A DNA stretch of 64,000 nt from Pseudomonas oryzihabitans (GTDB taxonomy: Bacteria; Pseudomonadota; Gammaproteobacteria; Pseudomonadales; Pseudomonadaceae), in contig NZ_CP021645.1 of the NCBI RefSeq assembly GCF_006384975.1, forward strand, positions 1,950,001 through 2,014,000. The letters run 5' to 3'. This document shows, one piece after another, positions 35,522 through 44,834 of this stretch; the stretch's first letter is position 1, and the number at the start of each line of letters is the position of its first letter. The notes under the pieces were generated by a model. The model was not told the DNA's origin, searched no databases, and saw nothing but the letters and a program-made list of their open reading frames with translations. The translations under genes were made by a program, and so were the position numbers.

Positions 35522-35773
35522 ATGAACAACGCTCTGAAATTCGCCGCTCTGGCTCTGGCCGCTGCTATGGCCACTGGTTGCAGCACCGCTAACAAGGAAA
35601 GCGAAGCCCGCCTGACCGCTACCGAAGACGCCGCTGCCCGCGCTCAGGCTCGTGCTGACGAAGCCTACCGTCACGCTGACGAGGCTCTGGCCGCCGCTCA
35701 GAAAGCTCAGCAGACCGCTGACGAAGCCAACGAGCGCGCCCTGCGTATGCTGGAAAAAGCCAGCCGCAAGTAA
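35522..35773 (+). CDS. oprI: major outer-membrane lipoprotein (Lpp-like)
   Basis: An 83-residue lipoprotein: signal peptide to Gly19, lipidated Cys20 in MATGCS, then an alanine-rich coiled coil with heptads ([26 protein letters not shown]) and a C-terminal lysine (ASRK) for peptidoglycan attachment. The length and composition are those of Pseudomonas OprI. It is monocistronic, with its own promoter and a very strong terminator, as expected for an abundant protein. Confidence 0.96.
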   Translation: MNNALKFAALALAAAMATGCSTANKESEARLTATEDAAARAQARADEAYRHADEALAAAQKAQQTADEANERALRMLEKASRK

Positions 35774-35821
35774 TGCGCCTTGGCTAGGAAGGCGAGTGGC
35801 AACAGTCGTCTTCCTCGGAGC

Positions 35822-35861
35822 AAACAAAAAGCCCGCCATTTCGATGGCGGGCTTTTTGTTT
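35822..35861. terminator. bidirectional terminator after oprI
   Basis: AAACAAAAAGCCCGCCAT and ATGGCGGGCTTTTTGTTT are perfect inverted arms around TTCG, with A and T runs on both sides, serving oprI and the convergent L,D-transpeptidase gene. Confidence 0.95.
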
Positions 35862-35900
35862 GTCTGGAGGGTAGTGCCCGGCGGGCGCTACCCTCACGGA

Positions 35901-36878
35901 TCACAGTGCCTTGGCGGGTGCCTTGGCTACTGCACCAGGAACTACCCCGGCCGGCAGCTCGGCGATTTCCACCGGTAGGCCGTCCTGTTGCTGCACGGTG
36001 TCACGCACCGTGTCCCAGTTCACCAGGCTGTTGGCCTGCAGCAGGTCGTCACGCTTGATCAGGGCATTGACCACCGCCGCCTGGCGGTCGATCTCGGTCG
36101 GATCGCCCTTCATGTTGACCGGCTGGTGCGCTTCCAAATAGAGCTTGCCCTGGCTCACGCCGAACTTGTAGGGCTCGTCGATGATCCGCACGGGGGTACC
36201 GATCGGCAGCATGCCCACCAGCTCGGTCACGTTGAAGTTGTACATGCGGAAGCAACCATGGCTGGTCTGGGTGCCGATACCGAACTTCCGGTCCGAACCG
36301 TGGATCAGGTAGCCCGGCATGGTCAGGCGGATCTTGTAGGGGCCGAGGGGGTTGTCCGGGCCGGGCGGAACCACCTTGGGCAGCGGATCGCCTTCGGCGG
36401 CGTGCTCGGCGCGAATGGACTCCGGCGGATACCAGGCCGGATCCTTGATCTTGTCCACCACCTTGGCCACGCCGACCGGCGAGCCCCAGCCGTCACGGCC
36501 GATGCCCAGCGGATAGGTGAAGACCGAATGACCACCCTTGGGGTAGTAGTACATACGGTATTCGGCGATGTTGATGACGATGCCTTCACGCGGGCCGGGT
36601 GGCAGGATGAAGCGCGTCGGCAACACGATCTCGGTACCGGCGCCCGGCAACCAGGCGTCCACGCCAGGGTTGGCGGCGACCATCTCGTTGTAACCCAGAT
36701 CGTACTTCACCCCGAGGTCGGCGAAGGTGTCTTCGTAGGCGGCCTTGATGACCTGCACCTGACCGACCACATCATCACCAGGGGGTGGCAGGGGCAACTC
36801 CAGCGCCCGCGCCGAACCCGCGCTCAGCAGACCAAACAGCGAAAGGGAACCGACCAGGGTCGAAAGACGCGGCGACAT
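35901..36878 (-). CDS. periplasmic L,D-transpeptidase (YkuD domain)
   Basis: A 325-residue protein with a signal peptide (about residues 1-25, SARA-LE), an N-terminal LysM-like segment (TFADLGVKYDLGYNEMVAANPGVDAWLPG) and a YkuD domain (about 98-235). The catalytic set is visible: His193 in LIHGS and SHGCFRM with His207 and Cys209. Such enzymes form 3-3 crosslinks or attach lipoproteins such as OprI to peptidoglycan. The gene is convergent with oprI, which fits the second role (inference). AAGGATT precedes ATG 36878. Confidence 0.93.
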   Translation of the reverse strand: MSPRLSTLVGSLSLFGLLSAGSARALELPLPPPGDDVVGQVQVIKAAYEDTFADLGVKYDLGYNEMVAANPGVDAWLPGAGTEIVLPTRFILPPGPREGIVINIAEYRMYYYPKGGHSVFTYPLGIGRDGWGSPVGVAKVVDKIKDPAWYPPESIRAEHAAEGDPLPKVVPPGPDNPLGPYKIRLTMPGYLIHGSDRKFGIGTQTSHGCFRMYNFNVTELVGMLPIGTPVRIIDEPYKFGVSQGKLYLEAHQPVNMKGDPTEIDRQAAVVNALIKRDDLLQANSLVNWDTVRDTVQQQDGLPVEIAELPAGVVPGAVAKAPAKAL

Positions 36879-36954
36879 GGAGTGAATCCTTGCAGGGAGC
36901 GAGAGAGGTTGAAGGCGCGAATTGTACACGTCCGTTTGCCCCTCTGGCAGAGGC

Positions 36955-37236
36955 TCACAAGGCCTGTAACGGGTTGGGCAGGCCGCGGCGTGCCCCCTGC
37001 AAACGCTGGATGCAGGCGGGACACAGCGCCTTCTGGCGCAATGCCTGGCTATCCAGGGGGCGTAGCGCGGGCCGCGCCGGCAGGAAGGTGCCGCACAGGG
37101 TGCGGTCGGTGGGCGAGCCCAGCTCCAGTTGCCGGGCGACGATATGGACCCGCCCCTCGCGGCAGGCGAACAGGTCGAGCTGGGCATCGGGCTGGATCAG
37201 CTGATAGCCGTGCATGGACCGGGTAAGGCGGGACAT
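36955..37236 (-). CDS. small cysteine-containing hypothetical protein
   Basis: A 93-residue protein with no signal peptide. Four cysteines occur as FAC, TLCGTF and LCPAC, which could form a loose zinc site. GGAG precedes ATG 37236. It lies upstream of the L,D-transpeptidase gene on the same strand (76 bp apart). I do not recognise a family. Confidence 0.65.
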   Translation of the reverse strand: MSRLTRSMHGYQLIQPDAQLDLFACREGRVHIVARQLELGSPTDRTLCGTFLPARPALRPLDSQALRQKALCPACIQRLQGARRGLPNPLQAL

Positions 37237-37334
37237 CGGGATACTCCAGGGGCGGTTCCGCCAGGCGGTCGATTGACCGGACCGGCGGGGCGCGCAACCT
37301 TAGCGGAAAGCCCTGCCGGGGAAAAGTCCGGCGT

Positions 37335-37955
37335 TCAGTCGCGCAGCACGCGCTGCAGTTCCGGCCAGGCGTTATCCAGCAGGCGCTGCTGGGCATTGGC
37401 CCGTGGATGGATGCCATCCGGCTGCATGAAGGCCGGATCGCCCCCTACCCCTTCGAGCAGGAAGGGTACCAGGGCCACCTGCTGGGCCTTGGCCACATCC
37501 TGGTAGACCTGGGCGAAGCCATCGGTGTAGCGCGGCCCATAGTTGGGCGGCAGGCGCATCCCCAGCAGCAGGACGCGCGCGCCCTTGACCTTGGCCTGCT
37601 GCACCAGGGCGGTGAGATTGCGCTCGAATTGGGCCAGCGGCTGGCCACGCAGGCCATCGTTGCCGCCCAACTCGATGGCCACCACCTCGGGGCGGTGCGC
37701 GGCCAACAGCTGCGGCAGCCGTGCCAGGCCGCCCGCCGTGGTGTCGCCACTGATGGAGGCGTTCACCACCTGGTAAGGGCTCTTCTGCTCCTGCAAGCGG
37801 TTTTCGAGCAGGCGCACCCACCCTTGGCCGTCACCGAGGCCGTAGCCGGCGCTGATGCTGTCACCCACCACCAGCAGGGTGCGCGCCATGGCCAGCGGCG
37901 TCAGCAGCAGACAGGCCAAGGCCAGCAGCCAGGCAATGCCTTGCCGCAAAGGCAC
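37335..37955 (-). CDS. tesA: SGNH-hydrolase esterase TesA (arylesterase / lysophospholipase)
   Basis: About 206 residues with a signal peptide (WLLALACLLLTPLAMA). The SGNH blocks are GDSISAGYGL (nucleophile Ser33 for the GTG start), NASISGDTTAGG, AIELGGNDGLRG and, near the end, DGIHPRANAQ with the Asp-His pair. TesA is a periplasmic thioesterase/esterase. The start is uncertain: GTG 37955 gives the family length, while ATG 38039 would add 28 residues and overlap the divergent ABC gene start. Confidence 0.9.
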   Translation of the reverse strand: MPLRQGIAWLLALACLLLTPLAMARTLLVVGDSISAGYGLGDGQGWVRLLENRLQEQKSPYQVVNASISGDTTAGGLARLPQLLAAHRPEVVAIELGGNDGLRGQPLAQFERNLTALVQQAKVKGARVLLLGMRLPPNYGPRYTDGFAQVYQDVAKAQQVALVPFLLEGVGGDPAFMQPDGIHPRANAQQRLLDNAWPELQRVLRD

Positions 37956-38037
37956 GCTGGACTTCGGCGCGGTTTTTGACTCTAACTCGCCACAGCCGCC
38001 CGCTTGCGGGCCCTTCGGATACGGCATTGGATACCTC

Positions 38038-38712
38038 ATGAGCGAAGTCATTTTGCGGGCACGCGACCTTAGCAAGGTCGTCACCGGCGCGGAAGGCGCC
38101 TTGCCGATCCTCCAGGCCCTGGATCTGGATGTTCAGGCCGGCGACAGTTTGGCCATCGTCGGCAGCTCAGGTTCCGGCAAGTCCACCCTGCTCGGCCTGC
38201 TGGCCGGTCTCGATCTGCCCAGCTCCGGCGAGGTGGAGCTCGCCGGCCAGCGCCTGGGCGCCCTCGACGAAGATGCCCGCGCCCGCCTGCGGGCGGAACG
38301 GGTGGGGTTCGTTTTCCAGTCCTTCCAGTTGCTCGACAGCCTCACGGCACTGGAGAACGTGATGCTGCCACTGGAGCTGGAAGGCGCCCGCCAGGCCCGT
38401 GAGCAGGCGACGGCTTTGTTGGAGCGGGTCGGCCTCGGCGAACGGCTACGCCACTACCCCCGCCAGCTCTCCGGCGGTGAGCAGCAGCGGGTGGCCCTGG
38501 CGCGGGCCTTCGCGCCGCGGCCGAGCATCCTCTTCGCCGACGAACCGACCGGCAATCTCGACAGCCGCACCGGTGCCCACATCAGCGACCTGTTGTTCGA
38601 ACTCAACCGGGAAAGAGGCACCACCCTGGTACTGGTGACCCACGACGAACGCCTGGCTGCCCGCTGTGCTCGGCAATTGCGCCTGGAAGGCGGTCGGCGG
38701 GTCGCGGCATGA
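38038..38712 (+). CDS. ABC exporter ATP-binding protein (YbbA/LolD-like)
   Basis: A 224-residue ABC ATPase: Walker A GSSGSGKS, Q-loop FQSFQLLDSLTALENV, signature LSGGEQQRVALARA, Walker B ILFADEPTGNLDS and H-loop VTHDERLAARC. It belongs to the LolD/MacB/YbbA group. The ATGA overlap with the following FtsX-type permease shows a two-gene exporter operon, divergent from tesA, as in E. coli tesA-ybbA-ybbP. The substrate is unknown. Confidence 0.93.
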   Translation: MSEVILRARDLSKVVTGAEGALPILQALDLDVQAGDSLAIVGSSGSGKSTLLGLLAGLDLPSSGEVELAGQRLGALDEDARARLRAERVGFVFQSFQLLDSLTALENVMLPLELEGARQAREQATALLERVGLGERLRHYPRQLSGGEQQRVALARAFAPRPSILFADEPTGNLDSRTGAHISDLLFELNRERGTTLVLVTHDERLAARCARQLRLEGGRRVAA

Positions 38713-41219
38713 CCGGCACCGGCCTGCCGCTCACGCGGTTGTTCCTGTTGGCCTGGCGCCAGACCCTGCGCGAGCTGCGCGCGGGAGAGATCCGCATGCT
38801 CTGCCTGGCCCTGGTGGTGGCCGTGGCCGCCAGCGTCGCCATCGGCTATTTCACCGCACGCCTGGGAGCTGGCATGCAGACGCGCGCCAGCGAATTCCTC
38901 GCTGCCGACCTGGTGTTGCTGGGCAGCGAACCAGCCCGCCCCGAACAGGTGGAGGCCGGTCTGCGGCTCGGCCTCACACACAGTCGTACCCTGACGTTCA
39001 GCACCATGGCGGCGGGCGCCGAGGCCCTGCAACTGGCCAGCGTCAAGGCGGTGCAGGCGAACTTTCCGTTGCGCGGCGAGGTACGTAGCGCGGCGGCGCC
39101 GGATGCGCCCGACCAGGCGGGTGGCGCGCCGGCCCCCGGCGAGGCCTGGGTCGAGCCACGGCTGTTGCTGGCGCTGGATGCGCGGGTCGGCGATCGACTC
39201 GACATCGGCCGCAAGCCACTCACCATCACCCGGGTGCTCACCGCCGAACCGGATCGGGCCGGCGACTTCTACAGCCTGACGCCACGGGTGCTGATCAATC
39301 TCGACGATGTGGCCGCCACCGGCGTCATCCAGCCCGGCAGCCGGGTGCGCTACCGCGAACTCTGGCGCGGTGAACCGGCGGCGCTTGCCAGCTATCGCCA
39401 GGCGCTCACGCCCGACCTCGCCGCCAACCAGCGCTTCGAAGGACCGGGCGACGGCAATCGGCAGCTGGGCAATGCCCTGGAGCGGGCCCAGCGTTATCTC
39501 GGCCTGGCGAGCCTGGTGGCGGTGTTGCTGGCCGGCGTGGCAGTGGCGCTCTCGGCCAATCGCTTCGCCGCGCGGCGTTTCGATGCCAGCGCCCTGCTCC
39601 GCTGCCTCGGCCTGACCCGCCGCGATGCCCTGCTGCTCTATGGTCTGCAGCTGGGGCTGCTGGGCCTGGCCGCCAGTCTGCTCGGCGCCTTGCTCGGTTG
39701 GCTGGCGCAGCTGGTGCTGTTCCAGCTCTTGCATGGCCTGCTGCCGGCGCGCCTGCCCGCGGCCGGGATCGGGCCAGCCCTGGCCGGCATGGGTACCGGC
39801 CTGGTCGCCCTGGCCGGCTTCGCCTTGCCACCGCTGGCCGCCCTGGGCCGGGTACCGCCCTTGCGAGTGCTGCGCAGCGATCTGCAACCGGTGCCCCTGC
39901 GCACCTGGTTGGTCTATGGCTCCGCCCTGCTCGCCCTCGGGCTGATCATGTGGCGGCTGTCGCTGGACCTGCGCCTGACCCTGGCCCTGCTGGTCGGTGG
40001 CCTGGTCGCCGGCTTGCTGTTCGGCAGCCTGCTCTACCTGGCCCTGCGCGGTCTGCGCCAGGCGCTGCAAGGAGCGCCCCTGGCCTGGCGGCTGGGCCTG
40101 GGCCAGTTGCTGCGGCATCCGCTGGCGGCGGTGGGCCAGACGCTGGCCTTCGGCCTGATCCTCTTGGCCATGAGCCTGGTGGTGCTGCTGCGCGGCGAGT
40201 TGCTGGAGCGCTGGCAGGCGCAACTGCCGGCCGAGGCGCCCAATCATTTCGCCCTCAACGTGCTGCCGGATGAACGCCAAGCCTTTGCCCAGGCGGTCGC
40301 GGCTCTTTCACCCCATGCCAGTCCGCTCTACCCCATCGTCCAGGGGCGGCTGGTCACGGTGAAGGGGCACCCGGCCCAGGAAGGCCTGGAAGATGACTCC
40401 CGCGGTGGACGGGCGACCCGGCGCGACCTCAACCTGACCTGGTCGGCGCAATTGCCGGACGGCAATCGCCTCGAAGCCGGTCACTGGTGGGATGCCGTGC
40501 CAGCCGGCGACCTGCCCGGCGTCTCGCTGGAAAGCGAGCTGGCGCGCAGTCTCGGCGTCGGCCTGGGCGACACCCTCGGCTTCGTCATCGGCGATCGCCA
40601 GATCGAGGCGCGGGTCACCAGCCTGCGCCAAGTGAGTTGGGACAATTTCCAGCCCAACTTCTTCGTCATCTTCGCGCCAGGTGCCCTGGAGGGGGTGCCG
40701 GTCACCTACCTGGGCAGCTTCTATCTGCCCCCCGGTCATGATCGCGAACTGCTGGCTCTGGCCCGCCAATTCCCGGCGGTGACGCTGCTGCCCATCGACG
40801 CCCTGCTCGATCAACTGCGCAGCATCCTGCGCCAAGTCAGCGTGGCGGTGGAATTCGTGCTGCTGTTCGTGCTGGCCGCCGGCATCGCCGTACTGCTGGC
40901 CGGTTTGCAGGCCACGCTGGACGAGCGCATCCGCCAGGGTGCCCTGCTGCGCGCCCTGGGCGCCCGGCGCGAACTACTGCAACGGGCGCGGCGCACCGAA
41001 TTCATCCTGCTCGGCGGCGCCAGCGGCTTGCTCGCGGCGCTCGGTTGCGAGATCGTCAGCGCCCTACTCTACCGGCTGGCCTTCGACCTCGACTGGCAAC
41101 CCCATCCCTGGCTCCTGCTCTTGCCGGTGTTGGGTGCCCTGCTGGTCGGCGTGGCTGGCCTGCTGGGCACGCGGCGGGCCATCACCGCCAGTCCGTTACT
41201 GATCCTGAGAGAAAGCTGA
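38709..41219 (+). CDS. FtsX/MacB-type ABC permease (YbbP-like)
   Basis: An 836-residue membrane protein: an N-terminal transmembrane helix (LCLALVVAVAASVAIGY), a large periplasmic domain, a helix block with FtsX-like sequence (GLASLVAVLLAGVAVALSANRFAARRFDASALLRCLGLTRRDALLLYG), a second periplasmic domain and a last FtsX block (LLFVLAAGIAVLLAGLQATLDERIRQGALLRALGARR). The length and duplication match YbbP. It overlaps the ATPase gene by 4 bp. It probably extracts or transports an envelope compound. Confidence 0.92.
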   Translation: MTGTGLPLTRLFLLAWRQTLRELRAGEIRMLCLALVVAVAASVAIGYFTARLGAGMQTRASEFLAADLVLLGSEPARPEQVEAGLRLGLTHSRTLTFSTMAAGAEALQLASVKAVQANFPLRGEVRSAAAPDAPDQAGGAPAPGEAWVEPRLLLALDARVGDRLDIGRKPLTITRVLTAEPDRAGDFYSLTPRVLINLDDVAATGVIQPGSRVRYRELWRGEPAALASYRQALTPDLAANQRFEGPGDGNRQLGNALERAQRYLGLASLVAVLLAGVAVALSANRFAARRFDASALLRCLGLTRRDALLLYGLQLGLLGLAASLLGALLGWLAQLVLFQLLHGLLPARLPAAGIGPALAGMGTGLVALAGFALPPLAALGRVPPLRVLRSDLQPVPLRTWLVYGSALLALGLIMWRLSLDLRLTLALLVGGLVAGLLFGSLLYLALRGLRQALQGAPLAWRLGLGQLLRHPLAAVGQTLAFGLILLAMSLVVLLRGELLERWQAQLPAEAPNHFALNVLPDERQAFAQAVAALSPHASPLYPIVQGRLVTVKGHPAQEGLEDDSRGGRATRRDLNLTWSAQLPDGNRLEAGHWWDAVPAGDLPGVSLESELARSLGVGLGDTLGFVIGDRQIEARVTSLRQVSWDNFQPNFFVIFAPGALEGVPVTYLGSFYLPPGHDRELLALARQFPAVTLLPIDALLDQLRSILRQVSVAVEFVLLFVLAAGIAVLLAGLQATLDERIRQGALLRALGARRELLQRARRTEFILLGGASGLLAALGCEIVSALLYRLAFDLDWQPHPWLLLLPVLGALLVGVAGLLGTRRAITASPLLILRES

Positions 41220-41222
41220 TCC

Positions 41223-41726
41223 ATGAGCCGTTATCGACCGCCGCGCACCGCCGGCACGCCCCTGATCACACCGGCCGGCGAGGCACGGCTGCGCGCCGAA
41301 CTCCACGAACTCTGGAACGTGCGGCGGCCCCAGATCACCCAGGCGGTGAGCGAGGCGGCTGCCCTGGGCGATCGCTCGGAAAACGCCGAGTACATCTACG
41401 GCAAGAAGATGCTGCGCGAGATCGACAGCCGGGTGCGCTTCCTGCGCAAGCGCCTGGAGAATCTCAAGGTGATCCGCGAACGACCGGCCGATCCGGGCAA
41501 GGTCTATTTCGGTGCCTGGGTCACCCTGGAAGACGAGGAAGGCACCGAGAAGCGCTATCGCATCGTCGGCCCGGACGAACTCGACCTCAGGCAGAACCTC
41601 ATCAGCATCGACTCGCCCCTGGCGCGGGCGCTGGTCGGCAAGGCTCTGGACGCCGAAGTCCGCTTGCAGACGCCGGCAGGCGAACAGCGCTGGTATATCG
41701 TCGAGATCGCCTATCCGGACGAGTGA
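41223..41726 (+). CDS. greB: transcription elongation factor GreB
   Basis: A 167-residue Gre factor. The N-terminal coiled coil (PLITPAGEARLRAELHELWNVRRPQITQAVSEAAALGDRSENAEYIYGKK) carries the acidic tip residues DRSENAEY that stimulate RNA polymerase transcript cleavage. The C-terminal FKBP-like domain is GAWVTLEDEEGTEKRYRIVGPDE onward. The spacing of 3 bp from the permease gene suggests co-transcription. Confidence 0.95.
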   Translation: MSRYRPPRTAGTPLITPAGEARLRAELHELWNVRRPQITQAVSEAAALGDRSENAEYIYGKKMLREIDSRVRFLRKRLENLKVIRERPADPGKVYFGAWVTLEDEEGTEKRYRIVGPDELDLRQNLISIDSPLARALVGKALDAEVRLQTPAGEQRWYIVEIAYPDE

Positions 41727-41729
41727 GGG

Positions 41730-42035
41730 CTAGCGCCGCCGGGTGATCACACCCTGCCGCGCCACCCGGGTCAACTCCCGCACCAGGGGTTCGAGACCCG
41801 CCCTCCCGGGTGACTGCACCACAGCGAAGTCGAAACTGTCGTTACCGAAGCCGCGCAATTGCTCGGCCTGATCGGCGAAACGGATCTGCAGGGTACGGCT
41901 GTGGGGCCAGCGCTTGGGCCAGCCTTCGAGATAGCGCAGCAGGGTGGGCTGGTCGGGGCCGCCGAGCAGGATGGCGGGATGACAGGCGAGCTTGCCCTGG
42001 GTCAGCGGGGTAAGGCGTAGCGGGAGAGGAAGCAT
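41730..42035 (-). CDS. small hypothetical protein (methyltransferase-like tail)
   Basis: A 101-residue protein without signal peptide. The C-terminal half, SFDFAVVQSPGRAGLEPLVRELTRVARQGVI, resembles the last strands of class-I methyltransferases, but no S-adenosylmethionine loop is present. It is convergent with greB. GGAA lies before ATG 42035. It may be a degenerate domain or an unrelated conserved hypothetical. Confidence 0.65.
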   Translation of the reverse strand: MLPLPLRLTPLTQGKLACHPAILLGGPDQPTLLRYLEGWPKRWPHSRTLQIRFADQAEQLRGFGNDSFDFAVVQSPGRAGLEPLVRELTRVARQGVITRRR

Positions 42036-42188
42036 GGACAGGATTCCGCCTCGTAGGTCCAGCTGGGCGGTAGTACGAGGCCTGTTCCGTCCAGCGCTTT
42101 AGCGGTATTTGGGAGCGCCCCGCAAGTTGCTGTTTAAATCGGCGCGGGGTCATCCTAGGGAGGCCCCGCTTGCCCTGTCAAGCCGGTT

Positions 42189-43619
42189 TCAGCCGTCATC
42201 GCCACGCCGCGCGGTGGTCGTCGTGGCGGCCACCGTGGGTGCTTCGAGCCGGGTACGCTCAAGGCTGAAGGCCACCCGGTACTTGTTGACGCTGTCGACG
42301 TAGTTGACCACCCCGATGCCCACCTCTTCGGCGGCGACGCGCTCGACCTGGAAGAACCAGCGATCACCGTCCAGTCCCTGCTTGCGTGCCTTGGCGCGTA
42401 GCGCCTGGACCCGTTCCGGGCCAAGGTTATAGGCCGCCAGGGTAAAGGCTCGGCGCTCACGCTCGCTCAGCCGTGGGCTGGAGAAGAATTCCCGGCGCAG
42501 CCGGGCGAGATAGCGGGTGGCGGCCTTGACGTTGCCCTCGGCGGAATGGATATCGCGCACCCCGACGCTGCGCGCCGCCTGCGGAGTGATCTGCAGCAGC
42601 CCCGCCGCACGCCCGGCGCCACGGGCATGGGGATCGAGCCCGGATTCCTTGTAGGCCATGGCGGCCAGGGTCAACCAGTCGAAGTCGTAGGCCTTGGCGT
42701 AGCGCTGCAACAGCGGCCGGATCTTGGCCAGGCGGCGCCGTTCGTTGCCCAGCAAGGGGTTGCGCACCTGGTAGCGGCGCGCGGAGGCCTGGCGAAAGGC
42801 CTTTTCGTCATCCCGCGCCTGGGGCTGCCGGGCGAAGGCGCGCACCTTTTGAGCGAGCTGCTGCGCCGGAGTACGCAGATACCAGAGCTGCGCCTGGTCA
42901 TGGGCCACCACTACCCGGTCGGCCACCCGCAGCCGGGGCAGCACCCGCGCCCAGCGGTGGGCCAGCCCGGATTCGACAACGGTGAGCGGATAGATGCCGG
43001 CCTGGGTCAACTCCAGGACATCTTCCACCGCCAGGGTCGGATCGGCCCATTCGATCTGCACCGGTCGCAACTTGCGCCTTTCCAGCTGGGCGTTGAGCCG
43101 CGCCAGGGCCGGGCCGGCAGCGCTACCCTGGGGCAGCACCACCTGGCGCCCCGCCAGCTGTTCCAGATGCCGTGGCAGGCGCTGGCCACGACCGCCGACC
43201 ACCACCAGGTTGGCCGGCGCTGCCACCGCGGCGGCGATCAGCGCCGAGTGCGCAGGCGGCAGCAGGGTTTCCCCTGGTGCCACCAGATCGCCCTCGCCGC
43301 GTTGCAGGGCCGGCAGCAAGTCATCCTTGGCCTTGGGGACGAACACCAGGCGCAGCTGCCGTCCGCCCGGCTGGTGCTGCAGATAATGGGCGAAGGCCTG
43401 TAGCCGGCGATATTCGACGCCCAGGGCCTGGCCATTCCATTCGCCCGAGCTGTGGCGACTCTGGTTGACCAACACGCGCAACTCGCCGGCGCGCTCGATG
43501 GCGGCCAGATCGCGCGCCACGACGTGGCGGGGCGCCTCGGGCGGCAAGGCGCCCAGGCGGGCCTGGGCGGAACAGGCGAGCACGCAGCCCAGGACGGCAA
43601 GCGTGAATCGAAACGGCAT
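42189..43619 (-). CDS. MltF-like lytic transglycosylase with substrate-binding domain
   Basis: A 476-residue exported enzyme: signal peptide (about 1-19, CSAQA), a bacterial extracellular solute-binding-like domain (about 25-250, RAGELRVLVNQSRH...), then an SLT lysozyme-like domain (about 300-440) with the catalytic glutamate in MAYKESGLDPHARG and GLLQITPQAA. This architecture is that of MltF, which cleaves peptidoglycan glycan strands. AGGAG precedes ATG 43619; the more distant 43718 start has no ribosome site. Confidence 0.9.
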   Translation of the reverse strand: MPFRFTLAVLGCVLACSAQARLGALPPEAPRHVVARDLAAIERAGELRVLVNQSRHSSGEWNGQALGVEYRRLQAFAHYLQHQPGGRQLRLVFVPKAKDDLLPALQRGEGDLVAPGETLLPPAHSALIAAAVAAPANLVVVGGRGQRLPRHLEQLAGRQVVLPQGSAAGPALARLNAQLERRKLRPVQIEWADPTLAVEDVLELTQAGIYPLTVVESGLAHRWARVLPRLRVADRVVVAHDQAQLWYLRTPAQQLAQKVRAFARQPQARDDEKAFRQASARRYQVRNPLLGNERRRLAKIRPLLQRYAKAYDFDWLTLAAMAYKESGLDPHARGAGRAAGLLQITPQAARSVGVRDIHSAEGNVKAATRYLARLRREFFSSPRLSERERRAFTLAAYNLGPERVQALRAKARKQGLDGDRWFFQVERVAAEEVGIGVVNYVDSVNKYRVAFSLERTRLEAPTVAATTTTARRGDDG

Positions 43620-43683
43620 CCAGGACTCCTGACCTGGCCGGGACAACGCCGACAGCACCCGGACTACGGATAGAATGGTGGGA

Positions 43684-43827
43684 TAGAGTCTGTTCATAAT
43701 CTGCTGCGCGTCGGCCAAACTGCGTTGAAAACGCCTTCGGAATGCTCATTTACTAATTGTAAACTCCGCTTCCTCAGGCCTTTTCGCCTTGTTTGGCTCT
43801 AGCTCGCGAGATCCTGAACAGACTCTA
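43684..43827. repeat. 144-bp palindromic element, copy 2 (upstream of tatD)
   Basis: Perfect 13-bp inverted ends TAGAGTCTGTTCA lie at 43684-43696 and, inverted, 43815-43827; GGCCAAAC/GTTTGGCT pair further in. The core CGGAATGCTCATTTAC...GTAAACTCCGCTTCCTCA is shared with 32340-32482. The right end stops 16 bp before the tatD ATG. Confidence 0.9.
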
Positions 43828-43843
43828 ATTGAAGGTCCGCACC

Positions 43844-44674
43844 ATGCAATTGATCGACATCGGCGTCAACCTCACCCATCCCAGTCTGCTCAAGGAGGTG
43901 GACGCGGTGGTTGAACGGGCCCAGGCCGCTGGCGTGGTGCAACTGGTGCTCACCGGCACCACCCTGGACGACAGCGAGAACGCCCTTAATCTCTGCCTGC
44001 GCCTGGACGCCGGCGAGGCGCTGTTCAGCACCGCCGGGGTCCATCCCCACGAAGCCGCAACCTGGAACGCCAGTGCCGCCAAGGCCCTGCGCGACCTGGC
44101 CAGCCAACCCAAGGTCCGCGCCCTGGGCGAATGCGGGCTGGACTTCAATCGCGACTTCACCCCGCGCCCCCAGCAGGAGCGCTGCTTCGAGGAGCAACTG
44201 GCGCTGGCCGCCGAGCTGCGCCGGCCGGTATTCCTCCACGAGCGAGACGCCAGCGAGCGGATGCTGGCGATCCTGCGCGATTATCGCGACCACCTGCCGG
44301 CCGCCGTGGTGCATTGCTTCACCGGCGAGCGCAAGGCGCTCTACGGCTATCTGGATCTCGACCTGCACCTGGGCATCACCGGCTGGATCTGCGACGAACG
44401 CCGCGGCCTGCACCTGCACGAGCTGGTCGGCCAGATCCCGGTCGGCCGCCTGATGCTGGAAACCGACGCGCCCTATCTGTTGCCACGCACCCTCCGACCC
44501 AAGCCGCGCCATGGCCACAACGAGCCGGCCTTCCTGCCGGAGATTCTGCGCACCGTGGCCCGCCTGCGCCATGAGACGCCCGAGCAGACCGCCCTGCACA
44601 CCACCGCCACCGCCCGCGCCTTTTTCGGCCTGCCGGAAGTCCGCATGCCAGAGCGGACCGAGGAATTCGACTAG
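43844..44674 (+). CDS. tatD: TatD-family metal-dependent DNase
   Basis: A 276-residue TIM-barrel metallohydrolase: [16 protein letters not shown] (the TatD variant of the DxH start), [39 protein letters not shown] and [11 protein letters not shown]. The INxxN variation is the one seen in E. coli TatD itself. It is a cytosolic nuclease linked to DNA repair and quality control. AAGG lies 8 bases before ATG 43844. Confidence 0.94.
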   Translation: MQLIDIGVNLTHPSLLKEVDAVVERAQAAGVVQLVLTGTTLDDSENALNLCLRLDAGEALFSTAGVHPHEAATWNASAAKALRDLASQPKVRALGECGLDFNRDFTPRPQQERCFEEQLALAAELRRPVFLHERDASERMLAILRDYRDHLPAAVVHCFTGERKALYGYLDLDLHLGITGWICDERRGLHLHELVGQIPVGRLMLETDAPYLLPRTLRPKPRHGHNEPAFLPEILRTVARLRHETPEQTALHTTATARAFFGLPEVRMPERTEEFD

Positions 44675-44834
44675 CAGCGGGGCGCGGTCGCGCTAAAGTC
44701 GAGGCGGCAAACGCCGTTAACCTTTGGGCTTATTCCACGGCGTCAGACGCCTTCTCGCAAGACGTTGACGCCAGTCAAGATCCGGGTTGCCTCGGCCTGT
44801 CAGGCTGTACGGCCCCGCCGACTGGATGCCCTCT

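Noticed and set aside
38454..40280. 608-codon minus-strand frame opposite the FtsX-type permease
   Set aside because: Its Gln-rich translation is the mirror of leucine-rich membrane helices; it has no start signal.
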